Of a DNA stretch of 64,000 nucleotides, positions 30,791 to 41,518 are shown one piece after another. This DNA is from Peribacillus butanolivorans (GTDB lineage: Bacteria; Bacillota; Bacilli; Bacillales; DSM-1321). The translations under genes and the position numbers were made by a program. A model generated the notes under the pieces. That model made no database searches, was not told where the DNA came from, and saw only the letters and a program-made list of their open reading frames with translations. Position 1 is the first letter of the stretch; every line of letters begins with the position of its first letter. Location: the NCBI RefSeq assembly GCF_001273755.1, contig NZ_LGYA01000005.1:1-64000 (forward strand), in the 5' to 3' direction.

Positions 30791-32155
30791 TTGATAGAAC
30801 AATTTCAAGATAGAGTTCCCCCTCAAAATATAGAAGCAGAACAAGCTGTGCTAGGGGCCATTTTTCTAGAGCCTTCTTCACTAACTGTTACATCGGAAGT
30901 TTTGATTCCAGAGGATTTCTACAGAAGCTCGCATCAAAAAATCTTTAATGTGATGATTAAGTTGAATGACGAAGGAAAAGCTGTCGATTTGATTACGGTG
31001 ACTGAAGAACTAGCCGCTGCAAAGAACCTTGAAGAAGTGGGTGGGGTTTCATATTTAAGTGAATTGGCCGGGTCGGTACCTACCGCAGCCAATATTGAAT
31101 ATTATGCCCGCATCGTAGAAGAGAAGTCGTTACTACGCCGATTGATCAGGACAGCAACGAATATTGCTCAGGAAGGATATAGCCGCGAGGATGAGGTCGA
31201 GGAGCTGCTCGGGGAAGCAGAAAAAACGATCATGGAAGTAGCCCAGCGGAAAAATTCCGGGTCCTTTCAAAATATTAAGGATGTATTAGTACGGACTTAC
31301 GATAATATCGAGGTATTGACCACCCGTAAAGGTGATGTCACAGGAATTCCAACCGGATTTGCTGAACTGGACCGAATGACAGCAGGTTTTCAACGTAATG
31401 ACCTTATTATCGTGGGTGCTCGTCCCTCTGTCGGTAAGACCGCTTTTGCTTTGAACATCGCTCAAAATGTTGCAACGAAAACAGAAGAGAACGTTGCGAT
31501 TTTTAGTCTTGAGATGGGTGCCGAGCAGCTTGTTATGCGTATGCTTTGTGCGGAAGGAAACATTAACGCTCAAAATTTGCGGACAGGCTCCTTAACAGAT
31601 GAGGACTGGCGCAAGCTAACAATGGCGATGGGAAGCTTGTCGAATGCCGGTATTTATATTGATGATACGCCAGGAGTCCGAATTGGTGAAATTCGTTCAA
31701 AATGCCGTCGTTTGAAGCAGGAACATGGACTTGGCATGATATTGATTGATTACCTTCAATTGATTCAAGGAGATGGCCGTTCAGGCGACAATCGTCAGCA
31801 AGAAGTATCGGAAATTTCTCGTTCACTCAAAGCGCTTGCTCGTGAACTACAAGTACCTGTTATCGCCCTTTCCCAGCTCTCCCGTGGAGTGGAGCAGCGC
31901 CAAGACAAGCGCCCCATGATGTCAGATATCCGGGAATCAGGGAGTATTGAGCAAGATGCTGATATCGTGGCATTCTTATATCGTGATGATTATTATGATA
32001 AAGAATCTGAGAATAAAAATATAATCGAAATCATTATTGCCAAACAGCGTAATGGCCCTGTTGGGACGGTTTCGCTTGCATTCGTTAAAGAATACAATAA
32101 ATTCGTTAACCTGGAACGGCGCTTCGATGATGACTCGATGTCTCCCGGGGCTTAA
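30791..32155 (+). CDS. dnaC: replicative DNA helicase DnaB (Bacillus DnaC)
   Basis: A 454-aa hexameric replicative helicase; in B. subtilis the gene is called dnaC. The N-terminal domain starts IEQFQDRVPPQNIEAEQAVLG. The RecA-like domain has Walker A ARPSVGKT (210-217), Walker B MILIDYLQLI, and the arginine-rich KQRNGPVGTVSLAF near the end. No intein is present. The start is TTG with GGGAGG about 10 nt upstream. It follows rplI, with an extended -10-like TTGATAAAATAG in the gap, and ends at a strong terminator. Confidence 0.97.
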   Translation: MIEQFQDRVPPQNIEAEQAVLGAIFLEPSSLTVTSEVLIPEDFYRSSHQKIFNVMIKLNDEGKAVDLITVTEELAAAKNLEEVGGVSYLSELAGSVPTAANIEYYARIVEEKSLLRRLIRTATNIAQEGYSREDEVEELLGEAEKTIMEVAQRKNSGSFQNIKDVLVRTYDNIEVLTTRKGDVTGIPTGFAELDRMTAGFQRNDLIIVGARPSVGKTAFALNIAQNVATKTEENVAIFSLEMGAEQLVMRMLCAEGNINAQNLRTGSLTDEDWRKLTMAMGSLSNAGIYIDDTPGVRIGEIRSKCRRLKQEHGLGMILIDYLQLIQGDGRSGDNRQQEVSEISRSLKALARELQVPVIALSQLSRGVEQRQDKRPMMSDIRESGSIEQDADIVAFLYRDDYYDKESENKNIIEIIIAKQRNGPVGTVSLAFVKEYNKFVNLERRFDDDSMSPGA

Positions 32156-32181
32156 ATAGATTTAATGTTATTCATAGAAAA

Positions 32182-32214
32182 CGGCCCGCCACTTTTGAAG
32201 TGCGGGCTGTTTTT
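32182..32214 (+). terminator. terminator after dnaC
   Basis: GC-rich stem CGGCCCGC.ACTT with AAGTGCGGGCTG (32182-32194, 32198-32209), loop TTG, then five Ts. Confidence 0.9.
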
Positions 32215-32518
32215 ATAGAGAAAATGATAAAAAAGAAAAGCCACCGTAAATAATACAGGATTTCCATGGGTAAAATAAATGATATTGAAATATTGAAGAG
32301 AATAATCTAAATCGAAATGAGAAAAAAAGCCGCTATAAATACCTTAAAAACACTATTTTCATCTTAGTTGCTTCATTCCCCATCAGTAAAAAGATAAGAA
32401 TGCAACCTAATTATTACCAAGTGATAATCTTTTTATTTTTCAGAATTATCAGTATGAAAAAACACTACAGAAGGCTAATACCTTATATTTACACTGTAAG
32501 AAAGTAGGTAAAATGCAT

Positions 32519-32562
32519 ATTTACGAACGAATTATTTATTAATTTATATAATGTTCGGATTT
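32519..32562. promoter_or_regulatory. PurR operator (PurBox pair) upstream of purA
   Basis: AATGTTCGGATTT (32550-32562) perfectly fits the reverse PurBox consensus AWWGTTCGGWWWT. A weaker facing box ATTTACGAACGAA lies at 32519-32531. Two inverted PurBoxes about 17 nt apart just upstream of the promoter is the layout PurR uses to repress purine genes, including purA, in B. subtilis. The rest of this 507-bp gap holds only the dnaC terminator and the purA promoter. Confidence 0.8.
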
Positions 32563-32566
32563 TGTA

Positions 32567-32596
32567 TTGACTTCCTCTTTGAATTATTGATAAAAT
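32567..32596 (+). promoter_or_regulatory. purA promoter (SigA)
   Basis: -35 TTGACT (32567-32572), 18-nt spacer and extended -10 TGATAAAAT ending at 32596, immediately after the PurBox pair and 67 nt before the purA ATG. Confidence 0.75.
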
Positions 32597-32611
32597 AGGT
32601 TTGTTTGATAA

Positions 32612-33955
<1,344 letters not shown>

Positions 33956-33961
33956 TTCATG

Positions 33962-34001
33962 AAAAAAAGGAGCTGGTTTTTTTTGCCAGCTCCTTTTTTA
34001 T
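33962..34001 (+). terminator. purA terminator
   Basis: Perfect stem AAAAAAGGAGCTGG/CCAGCTCCTTTTTT (33963-33976, 33986-33999). It is bidirectional in form because of the flanking A and T runs. Confidence 0.9.
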
Positions 34002-34187
34002 TTAAAACTAACTCCTTGGTGATGTGAGGTTTGCAATTGGCTAGTATGTCAGTTTGTACAATTATGATTAAACAATATGTACTGAGATACTAACAACGAA
34101 ATGATGTTTTTAAAGGGTGAATTTTATTTAAAACAGTAGTGAAAAGGAAAAAATATAAAATAAAATAAATTTTATTTTAAAAAACTA

Positions 34188-34217
34188 TTGCATAAACAAT
34201 AAAAACTATGATATTAT
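34188..34217 (+). promoter_or_regulatory. probable tRNA cluster promoter
   Basis: -35 TTGCAT (34188-34193), 18-nt spacer and extended -10 TGATATTAT ending at 34217. It leaves a 140-nt leader before the first tRNA; the leader contains GTTTAC/GTAAAC inverted repeats but no gene. The rest of the 406-bp purA-tRNA gap shows nothing further. Confidence 0.6.
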
Positions 34218-34361
34218 CAAAAGCGTCGTCACAATAGAACAAGCTAATAACACGGTAGAGCAACAAGCAAAGCTTCCACGAGTAGCGCGAGTAGCGGAGT
34301 TTACATCTTGCAGAAGGTAAACAGAAAATCCGGAAATTATGTGGCGAAAATTTATTAGAAC

Positions 34362-34437
34362 GAGCCATTAGCTCAGTTGGTAGAGCATCTGACTTTTAAT
34401 CAGAGGGTCGAAGGTTCGAATCCTTCATGGCTCACCA
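34362..34437 (+). tRNA. tRNA-Lys (anticodon TTT)
   Basis: Cloverleaf with acceptor GAGCCAT/ATGGCTC, anticodon stem CTGAC/..CAG around TTT, T-arm GGTTCGAATCC and encoded CCA (34435-34437). Confidence 0.97.
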
Positions 34438-34444
34438 TTTTTCC

Positions 34445-34516
34445 GGCCCATTGGTCAAGCGGTTAAGACACCGCCCTTTCACGGCGGTAACACGGGTTCG
34501 AATCCCGTATGGGTCA
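34445..34516 (+). tRNA. tRNA-Glu (anticodon TTC)
   Basis: Acceptor GGCCCAT/ATGGGTC with a G-T pair, anticodon stem CCGCC/GGCGG around TTC, T-arm GGGTTCGAATCCC. The 3' CCA is not encoded (CTT follows the discriminator), so CCA must be added by nucleotidyltransferase. Confidence 0.96.
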
Positions 34517-34539
34517 CTTCTTTATATAATTTATATGCT

Positions 34540-34615
34540 GGTCCCGTGGTGTAGCGGTTAACATGCCTGCCTGTCACGCAGGAGATCGCGGGTTCGATTC
34601 CCGTCGGGACCGCCA
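34540..34615 (+). tRNA. tRNA-Asp (anticodon GTC)
   Basis: Acceptor GGTCCCG/CGGGACC, anticodon stem CCTGC/GCAGG around GTC, T-arm GGGTTCGATTCCC, encoded CCA at 34613-34615. Confidence 0.97.
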
Positions 34616-34657
34616 TTTTATTTTTTACATGATTTTTTCATTTAAAATAGAATATTT

Positions 34658-34730
34658 GGCTCAGTAGCTCAGTCGGTAGAGCAAAGGACTGAAAATCCTT
34701 GTGTCGGCGGTTCGATTCCGTCCTGAGCCA
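34658..34730 (+). tRNA. tRNA-Phe (anticodon GAA)
   Basis: Acceptor GGCTCAG/CTGAGCC, anticodon stem AGGAC/ATCCT-type around GAA, T-arm CGGTTCGATTCCG. The 3' CCA is not encoded. Confidence 0.96.
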
Positions 34731-34737
34731 TCCTTTT

Positions 34738-34764
34738 GAAAAGCGCCTTTTGGGCGCTTTTTTT
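34738..34764 (+). terminator. tRNA cluster terminator
   Basis: AAAAGCGCC/GGGCGCTTT stem with TTTT loop followed by seven Ts, just after tRNA-Phe. Confidence 0.9.
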
Positions 34765-34807
34765 GTTATATATTAATTTACAAACGGGTTAAATCCTGTT
34801 AATAGAT

Positions 34808-34824
34808 TGTTATCGATTTGTAAC
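34808..34824 (+). promoter_or_regulatory. candidate WalR binding box
   Basis: TGTTATCGATTTGTAAC exactly fits the WalR consensus TGTWAH-N5-TGTWAH. It lies about 320 bp upstream of the secreted M23 peptidase and 2 kb from walR. The same bases also form the inverted repeat GATTGTTA/TAACAATC (34805-34812, 34821-34828), so another regulator is possible. The rest of the 412-bp tRNA-M23 gap is AT-rich and contains no gene. Confidence 0.55.
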
Positions 34825-35142
34825 AATCCAATTTTAACCATTTATATAAATGGTTCGCTATTCCTTATCAGGCTTACGTCTACCTCCCTTTTTATTTCGA
34901 AAGATACCTTTTCTAAAAACATATTTATTGGTACTTGTTGTCACCATTTATACAGTTCTATTACATTATGAAGTCTATTTCTTGATTTTTTTATTATTAT
35001 GATAGAGTTATGAGTGGAAAAATGGTTATAGAAATTAGTCATGTACGCGTGAATATTGAAATATTGAAATTGAACTAATATATCTCATATAAATTTGATT
35101 AGTTTCTTAATTGGTGACTGGGCCGTTTAAGGAGGACAATAT

Positions 35143-36564
35143 ATGTTTATCTCAAAAAATAAAGGAATCTTTCTGTTTATGATATCCGTAATGTTATTGC
35201 TTGCAGGAAATCGAGCTACAGCAGCAGGCGTATCGGAAATTAAAACCATTCAGCATGTTTATCTCAACAATGAATTCGTGGGAAGTGTAACGGATGAAGC
35301 GGAAATAGAAAAGATTGTAGCGGATAAAGTTGCAGAAGCAGAGGCGGATTATCCTGACTATACATTTGATAGTGAGACGCAGTTAGCATTTGTGGGCGAG
35401 GAAGTATTTAGTGAAGAAGTAAAAGAGGACCAAGTCTTAAAGGAAATTGACGATCAGTTGGATGTGAAGGCAGACGCGTATGAGATTAACATTGATAATC
35501 AGGTGGTCGCTTATGTTCCTTCTAAGGAAGATGCTGAGGAAGTTGTAAGAAAAATCACCTTATTATATGTAGATGAGGAAGAATACGCTGAATATGAATC
35601 CAGCAAGAGAGAAAGTGAATCGGATACGGTTGAAACGTTAAAAGAACCAGGAAGCAGAATTCTAAATATCGAATTTTCGCATCCAATTACGTTTAATGAA
35701 ACCGCTGTTGATCCTAAAAAGATTATGACGGTTAACAAGACCCTTTCCATGATAGAAGAAGGAAAAGAAGAAAAGGCTATCTATGAGGTAAAGGAAGATG
35801 AGGAACTTGAAGAGGTCGCTAATAAGCATAATATGGACCTAACTCAGCTGTTGGAGCTAAACCCGGACTTTAATAAGGATAAGGGGCTTAAAGCAGGTGA
35901 GAGCGTCTATGTGACCCAAGCTACACCCTATGTGAACGTAATGGTAGAAAGAGAAGTTTTGAAAGAAGAGAGGATTCCTTTTGAAAAGAAAGTAAAAAAG
36001 GATGATGATCTTCTGAAGGATGAGCTCGTTATTGAACAAGAGGGTAACGATGGCGTTCAGGCATTCACCTATACAGTTGAAGAAACAAATGGTAAAAAAA
36101 TCAGTGAAACTATCGTAAAAAAAGAAGTTACGGAAAAAGCGATCACAGAGATCACTAGAAAAGGAACAAAGGTCATTCCTTCAAACGGAAGCGGCACCTA
36201 TTCGTGGCCTGCAGACGGGGGCTATATTTCCAGTAAGCAGGGCCAGCGCTGGGGGAAACTACATAAAGGAATAGATATTGCCCGACCAACAACAAGGACC
36301 ATCACGGCAGCCGATCATGGAATAGTCGAATTCGCAGGAGATTCCGGAGGTTATGGTAATAAAGTAATAATCAATCATAATAATGGATTTAAAACGTTGT
36401 ATGCCCATTTAGATTCAATAGATGTAAAAGCAGGACAAAAGGTTGGAAAAGGAATGAAAATTGGGATGATGGGCTCAACAGGCCATTCCACCGGTGTCCA
36501 CCTTCACTTTGAAGTATATAAAAACGGGTCTCTTGCAAATCCGCTAAATTATATAAGTCAGTAA
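35143..36564 (+). CDS. secreted LysM/G5/M23 peptidoglycan endopeptidase
   Basis: A 473-aa exported peptidase that probably cleaves peptide cross-links in peptidoglycan. Signal peptide 1-28 ends ATA-AG. An acidic N-terminal region (30-205) is followed by a LysM-like module (about 212-258), a G5 domain (about 260-343) and an M23 peptidase (about 355-468). M23 zinc ligands are His374 and Asp378 (HKGID) and His455 in HLHFEV. ATG follows AAGGAGGAC. It lies just upstream of walRK, whose regulon is cell-wall hydrolases, and a WalR-like box lies upstream. It ends at its own terminator. Confidence 0.92.
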   Translation: MFISKNKGIFLFMISVMLLLAGNRATAAGVSEIKTIQHVYLNNEFVGSVTDEAEIEKIVADKVAEAEADYPDYTFDSETQLAFVGEEVFSEEVKEDQVLKEIDDQLDVKADAYEINIDNQVVAYVPSKEDAEEVVRKITLLYVDEEEYAEYESSKRESESDTVETLKEPGSRILNIEFSHPITFNETAVDPKKIMTVNKTLSMIEEGKEEKAIYEVKEDEELEEVANKHNMDLTQLLELNPDFNKDKGLKAGESVYVTQATPYVNVMVEREVLKEERIPFEKKVKKDDDLLKDELVIEQEGNDGVQAFTYTVEETNGKKISETIVKKEVTEKAITEITRKGTKVIPSNGSGTYSWPADGGYISSKQGQRWGKLHKGIDIARPTTRTITAADHGIVEFAGDSGGYGNKVIINHNNGFKTLYAHLDSIDVKAGQKVGKGMKIGMMGSTGHSTGVHLHFEVYKNGSLANPLNYISQ

Positions 36565-36570
36565 TTGAGA

Positions 36571-36603
36571 GAAGTCTTCGAAAAATATTCGAAGACTTCT
36601 TCT
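36571..36603 (+). terminator. M23 peptidase gene terminator
   Basis: Perfect stem GAAGTCTTCGAA/TTCGAAGACTTC (36571-36582, 36588-36599) followed by a T-rich but interrupted run. Confidence 0.8.
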
Positions 36604-36848
36604 TCTGCTACATACATAGATGAGAATAATAGGAAAAAGGTGATTTAATGCCTGTAAAATGATAAAGTATAATAGATACAATTTGCTTACATTTAGGTGT
36701 TTAGACCTTTTAATAGGGTATATATAGTGAACGTTGTTGGACTAAGACGATAGGTCGGTGTAATCAGTAGGAAAATATGAAAAAAGGTCCCGGATAAGGA
36801 CAAGGTTTTTAATAGATTTAGTTTAGTCATTAAAAAGGAGATAAGTAC

Positions 36849-37556
36849 ATGGATAAGAAAATTTTGGTAGTGGATGATGAAAAGCCAATCGCGGATATTT
36901 TACAATTCAATTTGAAAAAAGAGGGTTATGAGGTTTTTTGTGCTTATGATGGCAACGAAGCTCTTAAAATGGTAGAAGAACGGCAGCCTGATTTGATCTT
37001 GCTTGATATCATGCTACCACAGCGTGATGGGATGGAAGTTTGTAGAGAAGTAAGAAAGAAATATGAAACGCCAATCATCATGTTAACGGCTAAGGATTCT
37101 GAGATAGATAAAGTATTAGGGTTAGAGCTTGGTGCAGATGACTATGTGACAAAGCCATTTAGTACCCGGGAAATAATCGCCCGTGTTAAGGCGAACTTAA
37201 GACGCCAGCAAGCTGTCCCGGTTCCGGATCAAGAAAATGAACCGAAGGAAATTACAATAGGCACTCTTACTATCCATCCTGATGCCTATGTGGTTTCTAA
37301 GCGTGGCGATACGATTGAATTAACTCATCGCGAATTCGAATTGCTCCATTATTTAGCAAAGCATATCGGCCAGGTTATGACAAGGGAGCACTTATTACAA
37401 ACCGTTTGGGGATATGATTACTTTGGAGATGTACGGACAGTCGATGTAACGGTAAGACGTCTTCGTGAGAAGATTGAAGATAATCCAAGCCATCCGGGTT
37501 GGATTGTAACTAGAAGAGGGGTCGGTTATTACCTGCGTAACCCTGAACAGGAGTAG
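36849..37556 (+). CDS. walR: essential response regulator WalR (YycF)
   Basis: A 235-aa OmpR-family regulator that controls cell-wall hydrolase genes. The receiver domain has the acidic pair VVDDEK and phospho-acceptor Asp53 (LLDIMLP), with Lys in VTKPF. The C-terminal winged helix ends [28 protein letters not shown] follows AAGGAGATAAGTAC. It begins the walR-walK-walH-walI-walJ-htrC operon; walK starts 6 nt after its stop. Confidence 0.98.
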   Translation: MDKKILVVDDEKPIADILQFNLKKEGYEVFCAYDGNEALKMVEERQPDLILLDIMLPQRDGMEVCREVRKKYETPIIMLTAKDSEIDKVLGLELGADDYVTKPFSTREIIARVKANLRRQQAVPVPDQENEPKEITIGTLTIHPDAYVVSKRGDTIELTHREFELLHYLAKHIGQVMTREHLLQTVWGYDYFGDVRTVDVTVRRLREKIEDNPSHPGWIVTRRGVGYYLRNPEQE

Positions 37557-37561
37557 TTCTT

Positions 37562-39394
37562 ATGAAAAAGGTTGGTTTTTTTCGCTCAATTCATTTTAAA
37601 TTTGTTCTGATTTATGTGTTGCTTATTTTCGTAGCGATGCAAATAATCGGGGTTTATTTTGTTGGGGAATTGGAAGAAAATCTTGTCGGGAACTTCACGA
37701 AATCGATCAAAGGCCACGTTAACCTGCTTACCTACAGTATTGGTGAAGAAATGGAAAAAGAGAGGGGAGAGGAAGACCCAACCCTCGAAGAAGCGATTAA
37801 TACGGTACTGAAGGATCGCGATAATTCATCGAACGATATTTCGGAAGTACGTGTTATTGACACACGCAGCAGACGCGTAATTGGAACCTCCGCCCCGGGT
37901 AACCAGGAAATCGTAGGGAAGAAGACAACAGAGGTCCTTATTAAAAATACGCTGATTTATGGAAAAGAAGATAGTGATGTATTTCGAGATCAGAAAACTG
38001 GCAGGCGGCTTTGGGTTCTTTCGACACCCATTGAAGCAAATGGAGAGGTCATTGGCGCCGTCTATGTAATAGCTGAGATGGAGAATGTCTTTGAACAGAT
38101 GGAAGAAATCAATAGTATCTTCATGACGGGTACGGCCATCGCCCTGGTCATTACTGCCATCTTGGGAATTCTGCTCGCACGAACGATCACCCGCCCCATG
38201 TCGGATATGAGAAAACAGGCACTGGTGATGGCGAAAGGGAATTTCTCTAGAAAGGTTAGGGTATATGGCGATGATGAAATTGGTCAGCTTGCTGTCACTT
38301 TCAATAATTTGACTAAAAAGCTTCAAGAGTCGCAATCTAGCACAGAGGGAGAACGACGTAAACTTTCATCTGTCCTCGCTAATATGACAGACGGTGTTAT
38401 TTCAACTGATAGACGCGGTAGAGTGAACTTGATTAATGAACCAGCTGCACAATTACTTAATGTCTCACATGAAACCGTCATGAACCAACCTATCATTGAG
38501 GTTTTGGGCCTTGAAGAAGAATATAAATTTGAGGATTTACTGGAAGAACGTGAGTCCGTAATCCTTGATTACAGCAAAAAGGATCGGCCGTTCATTTTGA
38601 GGGGGAACTTTTCGGTCATTCAAAAGGAAACGGGATTCGTTAATGGATTGATCACTGTTTTGCATGATATTACAGAGCAGGAGAAAATTGAGGGTGAGCG
38701 TAGGGAGTTTGTTGCCAACGTGTCGCATGAGCTAAGAACACCGCTTACAACGATGAGGAGCTACCTGGAAGCATTGGCTGAAGGTGCATGGAAGGACGAG
38801 GAAATCGCTCCATCCTTTTTAAGTGTCACGCAAAATGAAACGGAGCGAATGATCAGGCTTGTTAATGATCTGTTACAGCTTTCGAAAATGGACAGTAAAG
38901 ATTACAGGCTTAAAACGGGCTGGGTGAATTTCAATAAATTCTATGACCATATCATCGATCGTTTTGAAATGACGAAAAATGATGACATCACGTTTAAGCG
39001 TGATCTGCCAAAGGAAGCTTATTTTGTGGATATTGATGAAGATAAAATCACCCAGGTTCTTTATAATGTAATCTCCAACTCATTAAAGTACTCACCTGAA
39101 GGGGGTCAAGTGACCTTCCGCGTCAGGGCATCGGATGGCTTTATCGTTGTCAGCATTACAGATCAAGGAGTGGGCATCCCGAAAAACGTCATTGATAAAA
39201 TATTCGACCGCTTCTACCGTGTGGATAAAGCAAGGGCCCGGAACTTAGGTGGGACAGGGCTTGGTTTAGCGATTGCAAAAGAGATGGTCGTGGCGCATGG
39301 TGGGAAAATTTGGGCGGAAAGTGTGGATGGAAAAGGAACTACGGTGTTCTTTACACTTCCTTACGAACAGGAAGAAGAGGATGATTGGTCATGA
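37562..39394 (+). CDS. walK: sensor histidine kinase WalK (YycG)
   Basis: A 610-aa membrane kinase that phosphorylates WalR in response to cell-wall state. Two membrane segments (about 13-35 and 184-206) flank an extracellular PAS-like sensor. HAMP (about 207-258), intracellular PAS (about 265-370), then HisKA with phospho-His389 (NVSHELRTP) and an ATPase domain with NVISNSLKYSPEGG and GTGLGLAIAK. Length equals the B. subtilis protein. Its last bases overlap walH (ATGA). Confidence 0.98.
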   Translation: MKKVGFFRSIHFKFVLIYVLLIFVAMQIIGVYFVGELEENLVGNFTKSIKGHVNLLTYSIGEEMEKERGEEDPTLEEAINTVLKDRDNSSNDISEVRVIDTRSRRVIGTSAPGNQEIVGKKTTEVLIKNTLIYGKEDSDVFRDQKTGRRLWVLSTPIEANGEVIGAVYVIAEMENVFEQMEEINSIFMTGTAIALVITAILGILLARTITRPMSDMRKQALVMAKGNFSRKVRVYGDDEIGQLAVTFNNLTKKLQESQSSTEGERRKLSSVLANMTDGVISTDRRGRVNLINEPAAQLLNVSHETVMNQPIIEVLGLEEEYKFEDLLEERESVILDYSKKDRPFILRGNFSVIQKETGFVNGLITVLHDITEQEKIEGERREFVANVSHELRTPLTTMRSYLEALAEGAWKDEEIAPSFLSVTQNETERMIRLVNDLLQLSKMDSKDYRLKTGWVNFNKFYDHIIDRFEMTKNDDITFKRDLPKEAYFVDIDEDKITQVLYNVISNSLKYSPEGGQVTFRVRASDGFIVVSITDQGVGIPKNVIDKIFDRFYRVDKARARNLGGTGLGLAIAKEMVVAHGGKIWAESVDGKGTTVFFTLPYEQEEEDDWS

Positions 39395-40728
39395 ATTTTG
39401 AACGTGCAAAAAGTATCATACTGATTATTTTGGTTGGGACAAGCATTTTTTTGACATGGAGCATTTGGACGTACGAGCCTGAATATGATCAATTTGACCA
39501 ATCGTCGGATTTAATAAAGATTAAAAGCGATGTCCAGATTGTCAGTGATGTCATTAAACCTGTCAGTATCCTTTTCCATGGCAATGGGCAACATTTCCAG
39601 ACTTTCAATCCAGATGAAATAGGTAAAATGGAAAAAGAATTTTCGCAATGGCGTTTTAGCGGCGTAAAAGAGATATCCGTAAAAAGGCTGCAAAGGAAAT
39701 TTGATGATTTTGTCCACGAAGATGGGTCGATTGAAATCAAATTTTCCGATGATGTTCCCATCGCTCTTTATAAAACGGTATTGAATATTACGGATAAGGA
39801 CGCGCCAGGATTTTCTTTTGATCGCATTATCATTAAACAAAAGGATATCAGTGGTAATGAATCTGCCGTTTATTTTGTTTCTTATGATCAAGAGAAAATC
39901 TATCAAGGTATGGTCGAATCTAAAAGAGTAAGAGATTTCATGGATGATTTTTATACGGGTTCTTACAGTAAGCACCCCGTATACACGGCCGAAACCATAA
40001 ACAGCAAAAGGACGTTGTTCGTTCCTGAAAAATCAGTGAAGATCAACAAATTTCAATATTATATCGACAATTTGGATATTGGAAACCTGAAAAATGCATT
40101 ATTTAATTATCCGAAGTATGTACGCCAGGATTCCGTTTCGGTCGGTGAGGAATACACGGATGGAACAAGACTGATGACGGTCAATAAAGAAAATTACCTA
40201 ATTTCTTATATCAATCCGGCACAAAAGAGCAAGTTATTTGACAGTTCCAGTGACCTTCTCCAAAAAAGCATTGATTTCATCAATGATCATGCCGGCTGGG
40301 AAGATAACAATTACCGCTTTGCCTATATGTCGGAGAATGAGCAGCGAGTGGTATTCCGCTTATTCGTAAATGGTTATCCGGCCTTCAATGAATCCGGAAT
40401 GACAGAAATCGAGCAAATTTGGGGAAAAGAAGAAATTTATAGCTATGAGCGTCCCTACTTTTCACTTGCTTCTGTCCTTCCTTCAGAAGGATCGGTAAAA
40501 ACTTTGCCAAATGGCAGGGAAGTACTGAATCAGTTGAAATCTAAGGAAAATATTGATTTCAAGAGTGTGGAGGACATCTCGGTTGGTTATAAGCTGAATA
40601 AGTCGTTAGATTCCAAGCTTGTCACTCTTGTTACACTTGACCCCACTTGGTATTATCGTATCGGCGATAAATGGTTTATTGTGCCTTTTGATGAAGACTC
40701 GGGAGGCGATCAAAGTGGATTGGAATAA
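39391..40728 (+). CDS. walH: WalK regulatory protein WalH (YycH)
   Basis: A 445-aa protein with one N-terminal membrane anchor (about 7-24, SIILIILVGTSIFLTWSIW) and a large extracellular part. With WalI it forms a complex that restrains WalK. ATG at 39391 overlaps the walK stop as ATGA; a TTG two codons before is not needed. Identification rests on position and family pattern, as the sequence is variable. Its end overlaps walI by 14 bp. Confidence 0.92.
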   Translation: MNFERAKSIILIILVGTSIFLTWSIWTYEPEYDQFDQSSDLIKIKSDVQIVSDVIKPVSILFHGNGQHFQTFNPDEIGKMEKEFSQWRFSGVKEISVKRLQRKFDDFVHEDGSIEIKFSDDVPIALYKTVLNITDKDAPGFSFDRIIIKQKDISGNESAVYFVSYDQEKIYQGMVESKRVRDFMDDFYTGSYSKHPVYTAETINSKRTLFVPEKSVKINKFQYYIDNLDIGNLKNALFNYPKYVRQDSVSVGEEYTDGTRLMTVNKENYLISYINPAQKSKLFDSSSDLLQKSIDFINDHAGWEDNNYRFAYMSENEQRVVFRLFVNGYPAFNESGMTEIEQIWGKEEIYSYERPYFSLASVLPSEGSVKTLPNGREVLNQLKSKENIDFKSVEDISVGYKLNKSLDSKLVTLVTLDPTWYYRIGDKWFIVPFDEDSGGDQSGLE

Positions 40729-41512
40729 TACAAAGTCAATTTTCATCATGGTTTTCTTCGTTTTGAATATTTTTCTTCTTTATCAATTCCTGGAAAAGAT
40801 TAATGACTCCCAAATTGAAAATTTCACGGAGTCCTCAACGGAAGAACTCTTGGAGGAAGATGATATTTCAATAGAAGTCTCACTTCCGAAACAAAAAGTG
40901 AAGGATCAATTCTTGATTGCTAAAAGTAAAAATTTCGAGAAGAAAGATTTACAGTACCTGAAAAATCAAAAAGCGAAAATTATAGACGATAAGAACCTTG
41001 TCGGTACATTTAAAACACCGGTTGGTATGAAAGCGGAAATTCATGCTTCAGACGTTGAGATATTCCTGAAGGAGTATATATTAAATGGAAATGAGTATCG
41101 CTTTTGGAGCTATGATCGAATCAACCAGACCATCATCTGCTATCAAGTGGCAGATAAAAAGATGTTTTATAATAATAGTAAGGGAAAGGTCACTTTATAT
41201 CTGAACAAGAAGGGTGAAATCGTTTCCTATGAACAGATGTATTTAGAGGGGATTGAAAAATTCAATAAACCTAAAGAATTGGTATCTGCTTTAAATGCTA
41301 TTGGAGCATTGTATGATAATGGTGATATTGATCCCAAAAGCAAAGTGACTAATGTACAACTAGGTTTTTATAATTCCCTGCAGACGACATCTGTGTCACA
41401 TTTACTTGTGCCAACATGGTGGGTGGTCTTGGATAACGAAACGGATCTATTTGTGAATGCTTTTGATGGAGAGGTCATTGAATTAAATACAGAAGAAAAA
41501 ATACTGGAGTGA
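40715..41512 (+). CDS. walI: WalK regulatory protein WalI (YycI)
   Basis: A 265-aa single-anchor protein starting VDWNNTKSIFIMVFFVLNIFLLYQF, typical of YycI, with an extracellular domain resembling WalH. It acts with WalH to inhibit WalK. GTG at 40715 follows GGGAGGCG at 6 nt; the open frame further upstream lies within walH and is not homologous. It is followed closely by walJ. Confidence 0.92.
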   Translation: MDWNNTKSIFIMVFFVLNIFLLYQFLEKINDSQIENFTESSTEELLEEDDISIEVSLPKQKVKDQFLIAKSKNFEKKDLQYLKNQKAKIIDDKNLVGTFKTPVGMKAEIHASDVEIFLKEYILNGNEYRFWSYDRINQTIICYQVADKKMFYNNSKGKVTLYLNKKGEIVSYEQMYLEGIEKFNKPKELVSALNAIGALYDNGDIDPKSKVTNVQLGFYNSLQTTSVSHLLVPTWWVVLDNETDLFVNAFDGEVIELNTEEKILE

Positions 41513-41518
41513 GTATAG

